Positions 1 through 9,576 of a DNA stretch of 64,000 nucleotides are shown in pieces (within the stretch, counting starts at the first letter, position 1; every line of letters starts with the position of its first letter). Where the stretch lies: NCBI RefSeq assembly GCF_008974145.1, contig NZ_BJKP01000003.1, forward strand, positions 70,976-134,975, written 5' to 3'. Origin of the DNA: Microcystis aeruginosa NIES-4325 (GTDB lineage Bacteria > Cyanobacteriota > Cyanobacteriia > Cyanobacteriales > Microcystaceae). Under the pieces are notes generated by a model. The model worked only from the letters and a program-made list of their open reading frames with translations. It was not told the DNA's origin and made no database searches. The translations under genes and the position numbers were made by a program.

Positions 1-242
1 TAAATAAACTGCACGGCGTTAATGTGGCGGAATTTGACCTATTAGTTAGGGATGACTATCAAGGTCAGGGTATTGGTACTGAATTACTACAGCGTTTGGT
101 CACTATTGGCAAAAAGGAAGGATTAGACGGAATTGAAGGGGAAATTTTAAGTGATAACCGCGCTATGCAGATGATAGCCGCTAAAGTGGGGTTTTCTCTC
201 CATAAAACTGCCGATTTTGTCAAAGCGGAGCTTGAATTATGA
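1..242 (+). CDS. GNAT family N-acetyltransferase, 3' end only
   Basis: The reading frame is open to the left edge of the window (codons for N-K-L-H-G-V-N precede the GTG at 24), so this is the C-terminal part of a longer gene. It shows the acetyl-CoA binding motif A of the GNAT fold: RDDYQGQGIGTELLQRLV, with the Q-x-x-G-x-G core, followed by a helix and DNRAMQMIAAKVGF, the usual motif B region. The family transfers acetyl groups to amines, and the substrate cannot be told from this fragment. The stop is TGA at 240-242. No downstream partner shares its strand before the convergent gene at 533. Confidence 0.8.
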   Translation, partial: NKLHGVNVAEFDLLVRDDYQGQGIGTELLQRLVTIGKKEGLDGIEGEILSDNRAMQMIAAKVGFSLHKTADFVKAELEL

Positions 243-532
243 AGTCTTTTTGACAAGCTGATCAGGCAATGGCCAGATAAATTTTGGCAAACTTATGATA
301 AATTCTCACAAACTAAATTACTTTCATGGTGATTGATCAGATCAGCCTAGTTGTTGTTTTCCTTCCTAGGGGCTGAATCGGTAGCTGTCCTGAAGGTGGT
401 TTGATGGCATAATAATAGATAAATATAAATTTCGTTAACTGAATCTCCCTTATCTTTAAGTTTTCGATGCCATTTCATCATTAACCCTCCTTGATTAAGA
501 AGATGATTCCATAGGGATTGTTCATCCTTCCA

Positions 533-1738
533 TCAACTTGCTCCCAGAGCTTTTAGGGTTTCTTGCAGCATTTCAGCGCGAGAGACATTACCCTGATCTT
601 TTAATAATTGTAGGCCTTTTTGCCAAATCTCGATCGCCTCATTATAACTACCGAAAACTATATAAGCAACCCCTAGATTTTGGTAAATAGCGGGATTATC
701 GGGGTTTAACTTAAGAGCTTTTTTATAAGCTTTAATCGATTCTGGTAGCCGGTGCAGTTGTTTGAGAACCAGTCCTAGATTATAGTAACCATCGGCATAC
801 CTAGGATCAATTTCTACGGTTTTCTCAAAGATAGATAAGGCAGTTTCGTAGTTTTCTGCTTCGTATAATAACCCACCTAAATTATTATAGGCACCCAGTT
901 TTAACTTATCTAAAATTGGCTGCTCGATTGCTTTGATAAAATGATCAACTGATTTCTTAAATTCATCCACTGAATAATAATAATTAGCGAGATGATAATA
1001 TAACTCGTATAAAATATGCGGATTAGAGCCATGGCATTTTAAACCATGTTTAAGCAGCTTAAAACCCTCTTTATCCCTGCCAATGTTGAGATATAACGCT
1101 CCCAATTTACTACACACATAGGGATCGTGGGGATGTTGCTGATAAAAGCCCTCCATCGCTTTTCTTGCCCGTGCAAACTTATCTAAGCTGGCTATTTTAT
1201 CGACGGTGTAACCGTAGTGAAAGATAGCAATTTCTGGCAGTTCAACTATTTTCCAATCAGGCTCTTTTTTTAATAAAATAGCCACATTATCATCAATAAT
1301 TGAGTGATAGGGACGGGTAAAAGTGACTTGAGGATGTCGGCGAAATAGTCGCGAAATTAGAGAATAAGGTGATTGTACGGCTCCGATTTCATGGCGGATT
1401 AAATTAATGACTAAATTTTCCTCTTTTTCCATCGCCCGACGCATTTTCGGTAGGATAGCCCGATTCAATTCCTCATCGGCATCCAGGACTAAAATCCAAT
1501 CGCCGGTAACATATTTTAAAGCCTCATTTCTGGCATCGGAAAAATTACCCTGCCAATCGTAACTAGGGACTATGGCACCGTAACTTTGAGCAATAGCGAT
1601 CGTATCATCGGTCGAACCCGTATCCATAACGATCATCTCATCCACCACCTCTTTGACGCTATCCAAACAGCGCCCGAGATTTTCGGCTTCATTTTTGACA
1701 ATCATGCAGAGACTAAGTTTAGGCATAACTTTACTCAC
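533..1738 (-). CDS. Family 2 glycosyltransferase with C-terminal TPR repeats
   Basis: A protein of 401 residues. The N-terminus (LSLCMIVKNEAENLGRCL, then DTGSTDDT) is a GT-A fold family 2 glycosyltransferase of the SunS/TPR type, and LDADEE near residue 80 is the metal-binding DxD motif. From about residue 195 onward there are five or so tetratricopeptide repeats (for example YADGYYNLGLVLKQL and NPAIYQNLGVAYI). The start could be the Met at residue 1 or at residue 5. It lies 48 bp downstream of the MCP gene on the same strand and so is probably the last gene of the pilus chemotaxis operon. Such enzymes may glycosylate proteins or build polysaccharide; a role in pilin or pilus-associated glycosylation is only inference from position. 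Confidence 0.85.
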   Translation of the reverse strand: MSKVMPKLSLCMIVKNEAENLGRCLDSVKEVVDEMIVMDTGSTDDTIAIAQSYGAIVPSYDWQGNFSDARNEALKYVTGDWILVLDADEELNRAILPKMRRAMEKEENLVINLIRHEIGAVQSPYSLISRLFRRHPQVTFTRPYHSIIDDNVAILLKKEPDWKIVELPEIAIFHYGYTVDKIASLDKFARARKAMEGFYQQHPHDPYVCSKLGALYLNIGRDKEGFKLLKHGLKCHGSNPHILYELYYHLANYYYSVDEFKKSVDHFIKAIEQPILDKLKLGAYNNLGGLLYEAENYETALSIFEKTVEIDPRYADGYYNLGLVLKQLHRLPESIKAYKKALKLNPDNPAIYQNLGVAYIVFGSYNEAIEIWQKGLQLLKDQGNVSRAEMLQETLKALGAS

Positions 1739-1786
1739 TCTAAAGGATAGCAGCTAATCAATCACCCACCGATTGCCGCTCACTGA

Positions 1787-4186
1787 TTATTTATTATCCC
1801 CCGAGTCTACCTTAAACCGTTCTACCGAAGAAAGCAGCTCCTCGGAGATACTAACCAAATTTTGCAGAGAACCCGCCACCCGTTGGGATTCTTGGGAAGT
1901 TTCCTGAGCAGTCAATTCAACCGACTGCATAACATGGGCGACATTGAGAGAATTTTCCCGTTGTTTGACCGTATCAGCGGTAATCGATCGCACCAGCGTA
2001 TCAATACGCTTAGAAACTTGGATAATATCATCGAGGGACTTCTTCGCCTGTTCCGAGCGCTCAGTCACATCGATAACCTGTTGAATCCCCTCCTCCATCG
2101 CCGTCATAACCGAACCCGTTTCCGATTGAATCTGTAAAACAATCTGTTCAATATCCTTAAGAGATTTAGCAGATCTATCAGCCAACTGACGCACCTCATC
2201 AGCCACAATCGCAAAACCCCGGCCAGCATCTCCAGCGCGCGCCGCTTGAATCGAAGCATTAACAGCCAACAAATTAGTCCGCGAAGCAATCTGAGAAATA
2301 ACCGCCACAATTTTCGATATCTCCTGGGAAGCAACCGCCAAACGCTTCACCTTTCGCGCCGTTTCCGACACCGTCTCGCGGATTTGCAAAATACCCGCCA
2401 CAGTTCTTTCCACCGAATCGCCCCCCTTTAGAGCAGTAATCGAAGAAGTGCGAGCGACATCCTCAGCTTCCCTAGCGTTTTCTGCCACCCTTTGAATCGA
2501 ATCCGTCATCATCTGCACAGAATCGAGAGTAACAGCCAACTCCTCCGCCATCCGCAGAGCATCCCTAGACTGATTGCGAGCAAAAGATTCACTATCAGTA
2601 GTACCTTGATTCACCTGTTTAGCCGCTTTTTTCACCTGTCGGACAATTTCGCGCAAATTTTGGATAGTCAAATTAAAAGCATCAGCCACCGCACCCAAAA
2701 CATCCGCACTTACCTCCGCCTCCACAGTTAGATCCCCCCTAGCGACACCTTCCACATCATCAAGAAGTCGAATCACCTGCCTTTGTAGATCTTCCCGTTC
2801 CCGTTCCGTTTCAGCAGCGCGGCGTTGAGCCGCCGTAGTAGTAGTAACCACAACCCGGGCCATCTGATTAAAACGATTAGCCATATCACCGAACTCATCA
2901 TCCGAATAGATCGTCGCCTTAGCGTTAAAATTACCCTCCGAGAGCAGCTCAAATTGGCATAGCAGATCATTGAGACAGCGCTTAATCTGACTAACGAGCA
3001 CCTGTAAACCTAGCCAAGTCAGAGCAAAGACACCCACCCCCGTTACTAACATCTTGGTAAGTACAAGTTGACTAAAGGGGGAAAGGCTGGCCGAGGACGG
3101 TTTCGGGACCACCTTCTCAGTTTTCCCCTGACGAATCGCAGCCGGTTTAGCAGCAAATAGAGAAGAAAGCCAAGAAGAAGTACTAACAGCAAAAATTAAC
3201 ACCACCGGGGTAAAACCCGCAAAAGCCGCTAAAATGAGTTGCTTTTTGCTTAAAGAAGCATTGACAAAAAAAGCTAAATGGCCGGGATTGACTTCCACCA
3301 CAGGCGCTCGCCGGCGATAGTCAGAGTTAGGGGGATGACCGTCCCTCTTATCGTCAGGTACATTTAGACGAGAAGGATTAAAACCAAGCTCTCCCACACC
3401 AGAACCAGCATTAAGGGGTTCCCTCGCTTCAGGGGCAAAACCACCACTAAAAGCTTCCGATCCCGAACTGGTCTCCGAGTCCCCCAGTTCTGTGTCTAGC
3501 TCCGTCAAATCCGGTGGGGAAAAACCGTCTAAAATCTCATCATTAAGATTTGGTTCGCTCAAAACTTTAGTTTGGTCTTCCTCATATCCTTTTTTAGTGA
3601 TTCCGCCCTGATTAAAGCCAGTTTTTGCCCCTTGTCGATAGGACAGTACCTGATCCATAGCAAAAGTGCTTTCCCCCATAGTGTCAGTATAGGATAAGTC
3701 TGCCACCGTCGGCTCGCCGATATCCCCCTGATTGAAAAGACCACTATCCCAATCCGTACCTTCATTTTGCCAATCGGAGTCAGCCGCTTCCGACTCCCCA
3801 GACCGAGAATTGCTAAAAAATTGACTCGGATCAAAGTCCGCCTCGCTGTAGGCAATGACTTCCGTAGCATTGATTATAGAATCTTCATCCTCGGACTCAA
3901 AAGGCAATTGCCGAATCCGCTCGAGCCCCAGTCGAGCATAATCAACTATATCGGAGGGTCTAGGAGATTTTTTAGCCAATTGCAGCACCTTTTCGTAACA
4001 TTCCTCTGCTAATCTGTATTGTTGTAGTCCTAGATGAATATGCCCCTGTAAGAGGATGACATTGGCATCATCGGCATACTTGGCGATCATGTCTTTGATA
4101 ATCACGGCGGCCTCCTCAAGGTTGCCCTGGCAATAGGCGCTGTTAGCCTGTCCATAGAGTTTTGCGTATTCCTTTCCTGACGGCAT
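1787..4186 (-). CDS. pilJ: Methyl-accepting chemotaxis protein, PilJ type, with N-terminal TPR
   Basis: A signal transducer of 799 residues for the pilus (Tax2/Pil-type) chemosensory system. Order seen: TPR-like helices at residues 1-95, a long acidic low-complexity linker (about 100-290), a transmembrane segment around 315-340, a second one around 375-400, a HAMP domain after it (region ending RFNQMARVV), a second HAMP-like segment, then the MCP signalling domain with the conserved hairpin tip ([19 protein letters not shown] and [17 protein letters not shown]). There is no GAF or bilin-binding domain, which separates it from the phototaxis receptor PixJ. Both TM segments lie after the linker, so the TPR and linker are probably cytoplasmic. 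The order PatA-CheY-CheW-MCP matches Synechocystis slr1041-slr1044. The CheA kinase is not in this window. Confidence 0.9.
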   Translation of the reverse strand: MPSGKEYAKLYGQANSAYCQGNLEEAAVIIKDMIAKYADDANVILLQGHIHLGLQQYRLAEECYEKVLQLAKKSPRPSDIVDYARLGLERIRQLPFESEDEDSIINATEVIAYSEADFDPSQFFSNSRSGESEAADSDWQNEGTDWDSGLFNQGDIGEPTVADLSYTDTMGESTFAMDQVLSYRQGAKTGFNQGGITKKGYEEDQTKVLSEPNLNDEILDGFSPPDLTELDTELGDSETSSGSEAFSGGFAPEAREPLNAGSGVGELGFNPSRLNVPDDKRDGHPPNSDYRRRAPVVEVNPGHLAFFVNASLSKKQLILAAFAGFTPVVLIFAVSTSSWLSSLFAAKPAAIRQGKTEKVVPKPSSASLSPFSQLVLTKMLVTGVGVFALTWLGLQVLVSQIKRCLNDLLCQFELLSEGNFNAKATIYSDDEFGDMANRFNQMARVVVTTTTAAQRRAAETEREREDLQRQVIRLLDDVEGVARGDLTVEAEVSADVLGAVADAFNLTIQNLREIVRQVKKAAKQVNQGTTDSESFARNQSRDALRMAEELAVTLDSVQMMTDSIQRVAENAREAEDVARTSSITALKGGDSVERTVAGILQIRETVSETARKVKRLAVASQEISKIVAVISQIASRTNLLAVNASIQAARAGDAGRGFAIVADEVRQLADRSAKSLKDIEQIVLQIQSETGSVMTAMEEGIQQVIDVTERSEQAKKSLDDIIQVSKRIDTLVRSITADTVKQRENSLNVAHVMQSVELTAQETSQESQRVAGSLQNLVSISEELLSSVERFKVDSGDNK

Positions 4187-4290
4187 AAGCCTCTCCCCTA
4201 GTAAAGTTAAAGTGGTGAAGTGTTGTAGTTAGTAATTTCAAGAAAGAATTGCTATAAATCATCATCATCTGCTGCTACTTTTTTGAGATT

Positions 4291-4821
4291 TTAAGCCGCC
4301 CAACGGGCAGAACGGAGTAGGGCTAGATGATCGAGTAGTCTTAAGGTTTTTTGGGATTCTTGGGACAGAATCCACTCTCCCCGCACATAGGGGGCGATCT
4401 GATCGGGAATACTGGCGGCACTACCTAGTTTATCTAGGTTAAGCCATTCCATATCTCCCAAACTTTCCACCGCTAAACCAAGGACTGTATCCTGTTCTTC
4501 GATCGCAATTACGGGAATTTCGGCTCGATCAGTGTTTAAGCGTTTCTTATCCCCCAAGAATTGAGCTAGATCCGCCACCCAGATCACTTGACCCCGGAGA
4601 TTGATCACGCCGAGGAGTAAGGGTGAAGCATTGGCAATGGGGGTAATGCGATCGATTGGTTGCTGCATCACCTCGCGAATGCCCACGGCACTAAGGGCAA
4701 ACTCGTCCTGAGAGGGTAGATAGAATCGCAGGTGCAGTTCACCGACGGGAGTTTTTAATTCCGGAGTGTCGGGGGCGATATTTTGAGCGTTACTGGCAAA
4801 AAAATCAGCGTTGTTAAGCAT
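4291..4821 (-). CDS. pilI: CheW-like coupling protein of the pilus chemotaxis operon
   Basis: A CheW-domain adaptor that couples the MCP to the CheA-type kinase. The chosen start (MLNNADFF, ATG at 4819-4821) gives 176 residues and has an AAGAGA ribosome site about 10 bases upstream. A longer frame to 4911 would add about 30 residues (MPSPGTVPLWLM...) with no family resemblance. Typical CheW stretches are LRFYLPSQDEFALSAVGIREVM, split here as LRFYLPSQDEF and VGIREVM, then PLLLGVINLRGQVIWVADLA and VLGLAVESLGDM. It sits between the CheY and MCP genes. Confidence 0.88.
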   Translation of the reverse strand: MLNNADFFASNAQNIAPDTPELKTPVGELHLRFYLPSQDEFALSAVGIREVMQQPIDRITPIANASPLLLGVINLRGQVIWVADLAQFLGDKKRLNTDRAEIPVIAIEEQDTVLGLAVESLGDMEWLNLDKLGSAASIPDQIAPYVRGEWILSQESQKTLRLLDHLALLRSARWAA

Positions 4822-4913
4822 TGATTTTGTTCTCTTGCAACTATATGGTTCGGGCGGCGTTTTTAGCTGTCTTGACATTAGCCATAGGGGGACTGTCCCC
4901 GGCGAGGGCAATT

Positions 4914-5279
4914 TTATCGGCGCAGCAGTTGTTTAATAGTGCCAATGAACTCAATTGGCTCAAAGGGTTTGACAATGTAGGCATCGGCTCCGATTTTCAT
5001 GCCCCAATAGCGATCAAAAACTTCCCCTTTCGAGGAACACATGATCACCGGGACATTTTGGGTTTTTGGATCCGACTTGAGACGACGACACACCTCATAA
5101 CCATTCATGCGGGGCATGACGATATCGAGGACGACTAAATCGGGATTGGCCTTCTGAATATGTTCGAGGGCTTCTACCCCATCCGTGGCGATCGTGACCT
5201 TAATGCCGCTATTGCGGAGTAGATCACAGATCAGTTCCCGTTGCGCTTGGCTGTCTTCTACCAGCAATATTTCCCTCAT
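4914..5279 (-). CDS. pilH: CheY-like response regulator of the pilus chemotaxis operon
   Basis: A single-domain receiver protein of 121 residues. The acidic pocket (E8, D9), the phospho-acceptor D52 in VVLDIVMP and the conserved lysine in IVKPF are all present, so it should be phosphorylated by a CheA-type kinase. It lies between the PatA-type regulator and the CheW gene, in the same order as in Synechocystis slr1041-slr1044. In that system it is thought to control type IV pilus function and motility. The symbol follows that synteny. Confidence 0.92.
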   Translation of the reverse strand: MREILLVEDSQAQRELICDLLRNSGIKVTIATDGVEALEHIQKANPDLVVLDIVMPRMNGYEVCRRLKSDPKTQNVPVIMCSSKGEVFDRYWGMKIGADAYIVKPFEPIEFIGTIKQLLRR

Positions 5280-5520
5280 AACTCCCTACCTAGTTAGGAT
5301 ACCAAGGACAACAATAGATAAATATGCCTGATCATAGTTCCCGTTGACCCGATGCTCCGAAATTGCTCCCATTTTTGCCTCCAACACAATCTGAAATTTA
5401 TGACGGGCTTTTCCTCTAAACAAGAACTTGATTGACCCTTGCTGGCTTCATCTCTATATTTCCCAATTCCACCGTCAAAAACGACCAGCTAAGGGAATTT
5501 TTTTCAGTTATCAGTTATCT

Positions 5521-6687
5521 TCAAGCCCTCACCCTCTCCCCCTGAACGTATTTTTCCAGCAGCAGTAATAATTCATTGTCGCTGAAAGGTTTGCTTAAAT
5601 AATCGGTTGCCCCGACCATTTTGGCTTTTACCCTTGCCAGCAGTCCCTCTTGACTGGTTAACATAATGATCGGGGTATGGCGCAAAGTTTTGGTTTGTCG
5701 CCAGAGATGACAGAGTTGATAACCGTCTAGTTTGGGCAGGGCGATAGCGCAGAGAATGAGATCGGGTTTGATCGCTACAGCTTGACCGATAGCTTCTAGG
5801 GGATCACCGAAAATACTACAGGAGTAGTGAGAATTTTCTAAAATACTCCCGACTTTCTCACGAATACTGGCATCGTTATCGATGAACAGAATCCGAGGTG
5901 AGGGGGTTAATTTTTTCCGGCTATCTCCTCCATAAGTTCTCCAGCTATCCACCAGACGCAACCAGCCCCTTTGGGCGTAGGGATAAAGATTACGGGCAAT
6001 TGTTATCGGTTCTCGCCTTAAATGGCGCGATAGTTGCCGTAGGGTGAGGCGGCGTTTAACCCATTGACTGAGATTACTGTAGGCCTGCCCTGGCAAAACC
6101 AATTCTAATTCTTCCGGCCGGCTGATAGTGATAAACTGGTCTAGGTGTTCGATCTGGGGATAAAATCGCTGCCACTCTTGCCTTTGTCTGGCAATTTGGG
6201 GAATTAAGGGGCTGATTTCTAGGGTTAGGAGCGGAGGAGCGATCGCAGTCCCCAAACTAAAGCTAAAGTCACCTTTTGCTAAACTAAACAAATCGAAAAG
6301 GGTTTCGAGAATCATCGCCGTCAAAATTTCTCGACCTCGCTGGGGAGTTAAGCTATTCTTGGCTATTAATTGCCATATATAGGCGTATTCAGGGATATTG
6401 ATGATTTCTCTCCTGTTATCGTCTCCTTGTTCTTCCCTAACTTTGATTCTGTCGGGATATAAATAATCTTGCAAACGGGCGAGAGGAGGAGTACCAGACT
6501 CGATCCCATAGGCAATTTGACCGTTGACAAAAAACAAGAACCATGATCTCCCTGGACAGGCAAGGGCGGGGGCCTCAATTAATAGTTCTCCTGTTCTTTG
6601 TCCTAATTCAATCAATTGTAAGATACTGCGAGTGTCAATCTCACTTAAGCTTCCTTGCATAATTTCTTGGAACTTCCCCCACCACAT
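5521..6687 (-). CDS. pilG: PatA-type response regulator (DUF4388 plus degenerate receiver)
   Basis: A protein of 388 residues. The N-terminal part (MQGSLSEIDTRSILQLIELG, then TGELLIEAP) is the PATAN/DUF4388 domain of cyanobacterial PatA-like regulators, and residues about 264-385 are a receiver domain. The receiver keeps the acidic pair (D270-N-D272), T344 and K366, but the phospho-acceptor position in LILCAIALP holds Ala314 instead of Asp. It is probably an unphosphorylatable pseudo-receiver that works by protein contacts. The start could be 6687 or the family-typical MQG at 6660; neither has a strong ribosome site. It is the first gene of the operon, divergent from hmpF. Confidence 0.87.
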   Translation of the reverse strand: MWWGKFQEIMQGSLSEIDTRSILQLIELGQRTGELLIEAPALACPGRSWFLFFVNGQIAYGIESGTPPLARLQDYLYPDRIKVREEQGDDNRREIINIPEYAYIWQLIAKNSLTPQRGREILTAMILETLFDLFSLAKGDFSFSLGTAIAPPLLTLEISPLIPQIARQRQEWQRFYPQIEHLDQFITISRPEELELVLPGQAYSNLSQWVKRRLTLRQLSRHLRREPITIARNLYPYAQRGWLRLVDSWRTYGGDSRKKLTPSPRILFIDNDASIREKVGSILENSHYSCSIFGDPLEAIGQAVAIKPDLILCAIALPKLDGYQLCHLWRQTKTLRHTPIIMLTSQEGLLARVKAKMVGATDYLSKPFSDNELLLLLEKYVQGERVRA

Positions 6688-7207
6688 GCTATTTCTTTTA
6701 GTCTAGGAGAATGTATTCTCTCCTCTTGTCACTAACAATGGATATGATAAGCTAATTATATAACATATTTTTCAGTAAGCTTGACTGCACTCAAACTGTC
6801 CTCAAAAAAATTAGTACAAAAGTCCTAGCCTGTTGTCCTTGCTTCTCGCTCTCATGGTGTCTTAACCGCTCATTTAGATGTAGATGGGGGGTCAGCTGAT
6901 TCAAACTTCAGTCGGAGGAGAAAAGAGGCAGAAAACACGCACCCGTTTATGAGCTTGACAGGAGATTTTTTTGAGACTAGAACAGTAAGTCAGCTCTGAA
7001 AAATCTGCCCAAAATTTCCCCTGGCTAAGAGGAAAATTGATAACAAGTCTATGTATTAAAAAGAGAAACTATCTCGAGGGATAGAAATTAAAAATTTTTT
7101 GGGATCAGATGGTTAGAATAAAACCATAGAGGGGCTGCTCCTAGTCTTGAGCGCTAAGTCTTTCTAAAACCAATTACAAAAACTTTTATGATAGAGGACG
7201 ACTACTC
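6688..7207. promoter_or_regulatory. Divergent intergenic region between the pil chemotaxis operon and hmpF
   Basis: This stretch of 520 bp has no convincing gene. It must hold the promoters of both the leftward pil operon and the rightward hmpF. One sigma-70-like candidate on the plus strand is TTGACA at 6955-6960, a 17-base spacer, then TAGAAC at 6978-6983. Another -10-like hexamer, TAGAAT, is at 7114-7119 without a clear -35. The hmpF ribosome site (GAGG, about 10 bases before the GTG) closes the region. Confidence 0.4.
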
Positions 7208-8830
7208 GTGTTATACCTTGCAGAAGTAAAAAAACAGACTAGGGGTTTTATCGGCGGTTACAAAACCGAGGTAAAACTTTTGGCTTGTCAGCATAACGAT
7301 CAGACGTGGAGTGCCATACCAGGGGACGATATCTTAACTTACGACGAAACCAAGTCCATCGGTGAAGGTGCGCTTCTCTTGGTCAATTTGAGCAATAATC
7401 GTCAACTGCAAGGAAACCCAGAATTAGCGGGAGCGGAGATGGTGCGGCAACTGCAAAAGATTTCCCGTTTGATGGAGCGCAGCAAGCAAGATCAAGATAA
7501 AATCGAGCAGTGGAAACAATCCCTCACCTATCAAAGCGAGATTCTCAACCGCCAGAAAATGGAAATGGAGGCAAGAATTGAGCAAATAGAGCAAGTAGAG
7601 GCAGAATTCGAGTATTTAGAGCGACAAAGACAACAAGAACTGGAAACCCTAAAACAACAATTAAAGGATCAACAGCAAGACCTGGAAGAAGGACAAATAA
7701 ATTTCAACTCCGCCCCCAATCTTTCCCCAGAACAACAACAATTTATTCGTTCTCTAGCGGAACGTTTAGCCAATAATCACGATCTGGGCAATTCTCCCTT
7801 ACAAATTCTCGATTCCACTCTTGAATCCGTGCAGGGACAACAGGCAATTTTAAACAGTTATTGGCGGGATTTAGAGGAGCAGAAAAAGGCAGTAGAAGAT
7901 CGTCAGGTCGCTAACGACGAAATGCTCAATCATCTCGAACAAAGAGCTAGGGAATTACAAATGAGTCGCAGTGCTTGGGAAACAGCTAAAGTACAATTAC
8001 AAATACAAGAAACTATTCTGAGTCAAAAACAGGAATTATTCGAGAGCCTTAACCTCACCCTACAAACCACTGATTCTACCCGACAAATGCTCCTTAGTCT
8101 CGCCCAAGGGCAAGACCTAGACTTTGAGTTTACAATCGATCTAGAACCTCTTGAAAAAATGCCTTTAGAAGAATTAGAGAGCTTAGTTAAGAATTTACAA
8201 ATAGACCTTGATCGCTTAGAAAATTTTGTCAACGACCAAGAGGAAGAATTAACTCTCCAATCCCAAACCGTGGCAGAATTAGAAGCAAGAATGACCACAA
8301 TAGATGAATCCGAGCGAGCTAATTTAGAGGCAGAATTAGCCGAGGAACAGGAAAGAAAAGGAATGCTGACGCAAACTTTAGTGGGACAAAGACGTAATCT
8401 CCAAGAAAGGCAAGCTATTCGCTCTCAACACCTGAAAATTCTGCAACGGAGACAGGGAATTTTATCCCCAGAAGATGCCCAAAAAAGTGGCTTTGAACCA
8501 GTGTTAATTCTCTTGGCTGATCATTATCAAAATAATCTCGCAGAAAGTCAACGTTTAGCAGCAGAAATCAAGCGACTACAAGAGGATTTACAAAAAAGCA
8601 GCGATAGTATTGATGGTCAATGGTCGGATTTAGAGCAAAAAACTCGTGAATTTGAAGAACAGGATCGACAATGGCGCGATGCTAATCTGGCATTATTGCG
8701 CTTAAAAACTCAGGTACAACAGTACGAAACTTTCCTGCAACCCGTGCAGGATCATCTCGATCAAATCCGTCAAAAACTAGAGACTATCTCCCAGTGGTTG
8801 ACACCTATGGAATCTAATTCACCCTATTAA
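7208..8830 (+). CDS. hmpF: Pilus motility taxis protein HmpF
   Basis: A protein of 540 residues that begins with a short globular domain (MLYLAEVKKQTRGFIGGYKT, then LLACQHNDQTWSAIPGDD) shared by cyanobacterial HmpF proteins. The rest, from about residue 75 to 530, is almost entirely charged, Gln-rich coiled coil. HmpF is known in filamentous and unicellular cyanobacteria as a factor needed for type IV pilus-driven motility that localises with the chemosensory Hmp/Pil system. The start is GTG at 7208 with a GAGG ribosome site. Its divergent position next to the PatA/CheY/CheW/MCP operon supports the assignment. Confidence 0.88.
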   Translation: MLYLAEVKKQTRGFIGGYKTEVKLLACQHNDQTWSAIPGDDILTYDETKSIGEGALLLVNLSNNRQLQGNPELAGAEMVRQLQKISRLMERSKQDQDKIEQWKQSLTYQSEILNRQKMEMEARIEQIEQVEAEFEYLERQRQQELETLKQQLKDQQQDLEEGQINFNSAPNLSPEQQQFIRSLAERLANNHDLGNSPLQILDSTLESVQGQQAILNSYWRDLEEQKKAVEDRQVANDEMLNHLEQRARELQMSRSAWETAKVQLQIQETILSQKQELFESLNLTLQTTDSTRQMLLSLAQGQDLDFEFTIDLEPLEKMPLEELESLVKNLQIDLDRLENFVNDQEEELTLQSQTVAELEARMTTIDESERANLEAELAEEQERKGMLTQTLVGQRRNLQERQAIRSQHLKILQRRQGILSPEDAQKSGFEPVLILLADHYQNNLAESQRLAAEIKRLQEDLQKSSDSIDGQWSDLEQKTREFEEQDRQWRDANLALLRLKTQVQQYETFLQPVQDHLDQIRQKLETISQWLTPMESNSPY

Positions 8831-9008
8831 CAGTTAGGCTTAATTGGGGCTTCTTGAACAGATAATATAGGGCAATCCAGACAAAGATGTCGCTGTTTTT
8901 GCCGATGACTTTTATAGCTTTTTATCTATGAATAAAATAATTTAGAGCAATTTAACTCTAGGTCAGATGTGGTGTAGACTAGGATTAGTAATTTATACTC
9001 AGATAGTT

Positions 9009-9095
9009 ATGAGAGAATCCGATCGAGAAATAATAATTTTAGCGGCTGTGGCCTCCCTCTTGGCAGTGGTGGCGGAAGTAGTGATCGCTTTTTAG
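9009..9095 (+). CDS. Possible 28-residue single-span membrane peptide
   Basis: ATG at 9009 opens a 28-codon frame ending in TAG at 9093-9095. The peptide starts MRESDREI and continues as an unbroken hydrophobic helix rich in Ala, Val, Leu and Ile (about residues 8-28), the shape of the tiny single-span subunits of photosynthetic complexes. It does not match PetG, PetL, PetN, PsbM or PsaM as I remember them. A TATACT -10-like hexamer lies just upstream at 8994-8999, but the ribosome site is weak. It could be a chance frame. Confidence 0.35.
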   Translation: MRESDREIIILAAVASLLAVVAEVVIAF

Positions 9096-9221
9096 ATAAA
9101 AAAAACTGATTGATGGGGTTAAATTCTGGCAAAATTGACAATCAATGACTAGGAAAGATATCGATAAAATGCCTGTAACAGTGGCATCAATTGCGATCGC
9201 CTCGATCGGGGAAATTAAAGC

Positions 9222-9446
9222 ATGAATATTAGTGTAACGGGTCAGGTAAAAAGAATCGAAATAGGCACGGGAACTTGGGCATTAATTGCTGATAACGGTC
9301 AAACCTACGAATTAATGGAACCGACCGCCGAATTAATCCAAACAAAGGCAAAAGTCACAGTTATAGGTCAAATTCGCTCGGATGTGATGACTCTGGCCAT
9401 GATCGGGCCAATTTTACAAGTGACCTCCTTTCAATCCCTGGCATGA
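9222..9446 (+). CDS. Small conserved hypothetical protein, beta-rich
   Basis: A 74-residue protein (MNISVTGQVKRIEIGTGTW, then ADNGQTYELMEP and VTVIGQIRSDVMT). The pattern of short strands with turn glycines looks like a small OB-like beta barrel, a fold inferred from appearance only. There are no cysteines, no signal peptide and no catalytic motif. It stands alone between a HIP1 octamer (9193-9200) and a hairpin at 9461-9492 that may end its transcript. Function unknown. Confidence 0.65.
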   Translation: MNISVTGQVKRIEIGTGTWALIADNGQTYELMEPTAELIQTKAKVTVIGQIRSDVMTLAMIGPILQVTSFQSLA

Positions 9447-9460
9447 AGCCGAAAAATACT

Positions 9461-9492
9461 GCTTAAAAACGGACAAAAACCGCTTTTTAAGC
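9461..9492 (+). terminator. Hairpin after the 74-residue gene
   Basis: GCTTAAAAACGG and CCGCTTTTTAAGC form a long stem with one bulged base around a 7-base A-rich loop, starting 15 bases past the stop at 9446. The descending arm contains five T residues. It looks like a rho-independent terminator, although the T run lies inside the stem. Confidence 0.45.
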
Positions 9493-9576
9493 CTGTAATC
9501 TCGAAAAATTGCCGTAATTGTCCCTCAGCTATCCCAGAAAGAAAAATTGTCAAGAATACCCTAGAGGTTGATTTTT

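Noticed and set aside
2104-2970. Several frames inside the MCP gene on both strands
   Set aside because: They lie within the well-supported MCP coding sequence and show Arg/Leu- or His-rich shadow composition.
4821-5138. A 105-residue frame on the plus strand opposite the CheY gene
   Set aside because: It is antisense to a well-supported receiver gene, has no family features, and depends on codon bias of the opposite strand.
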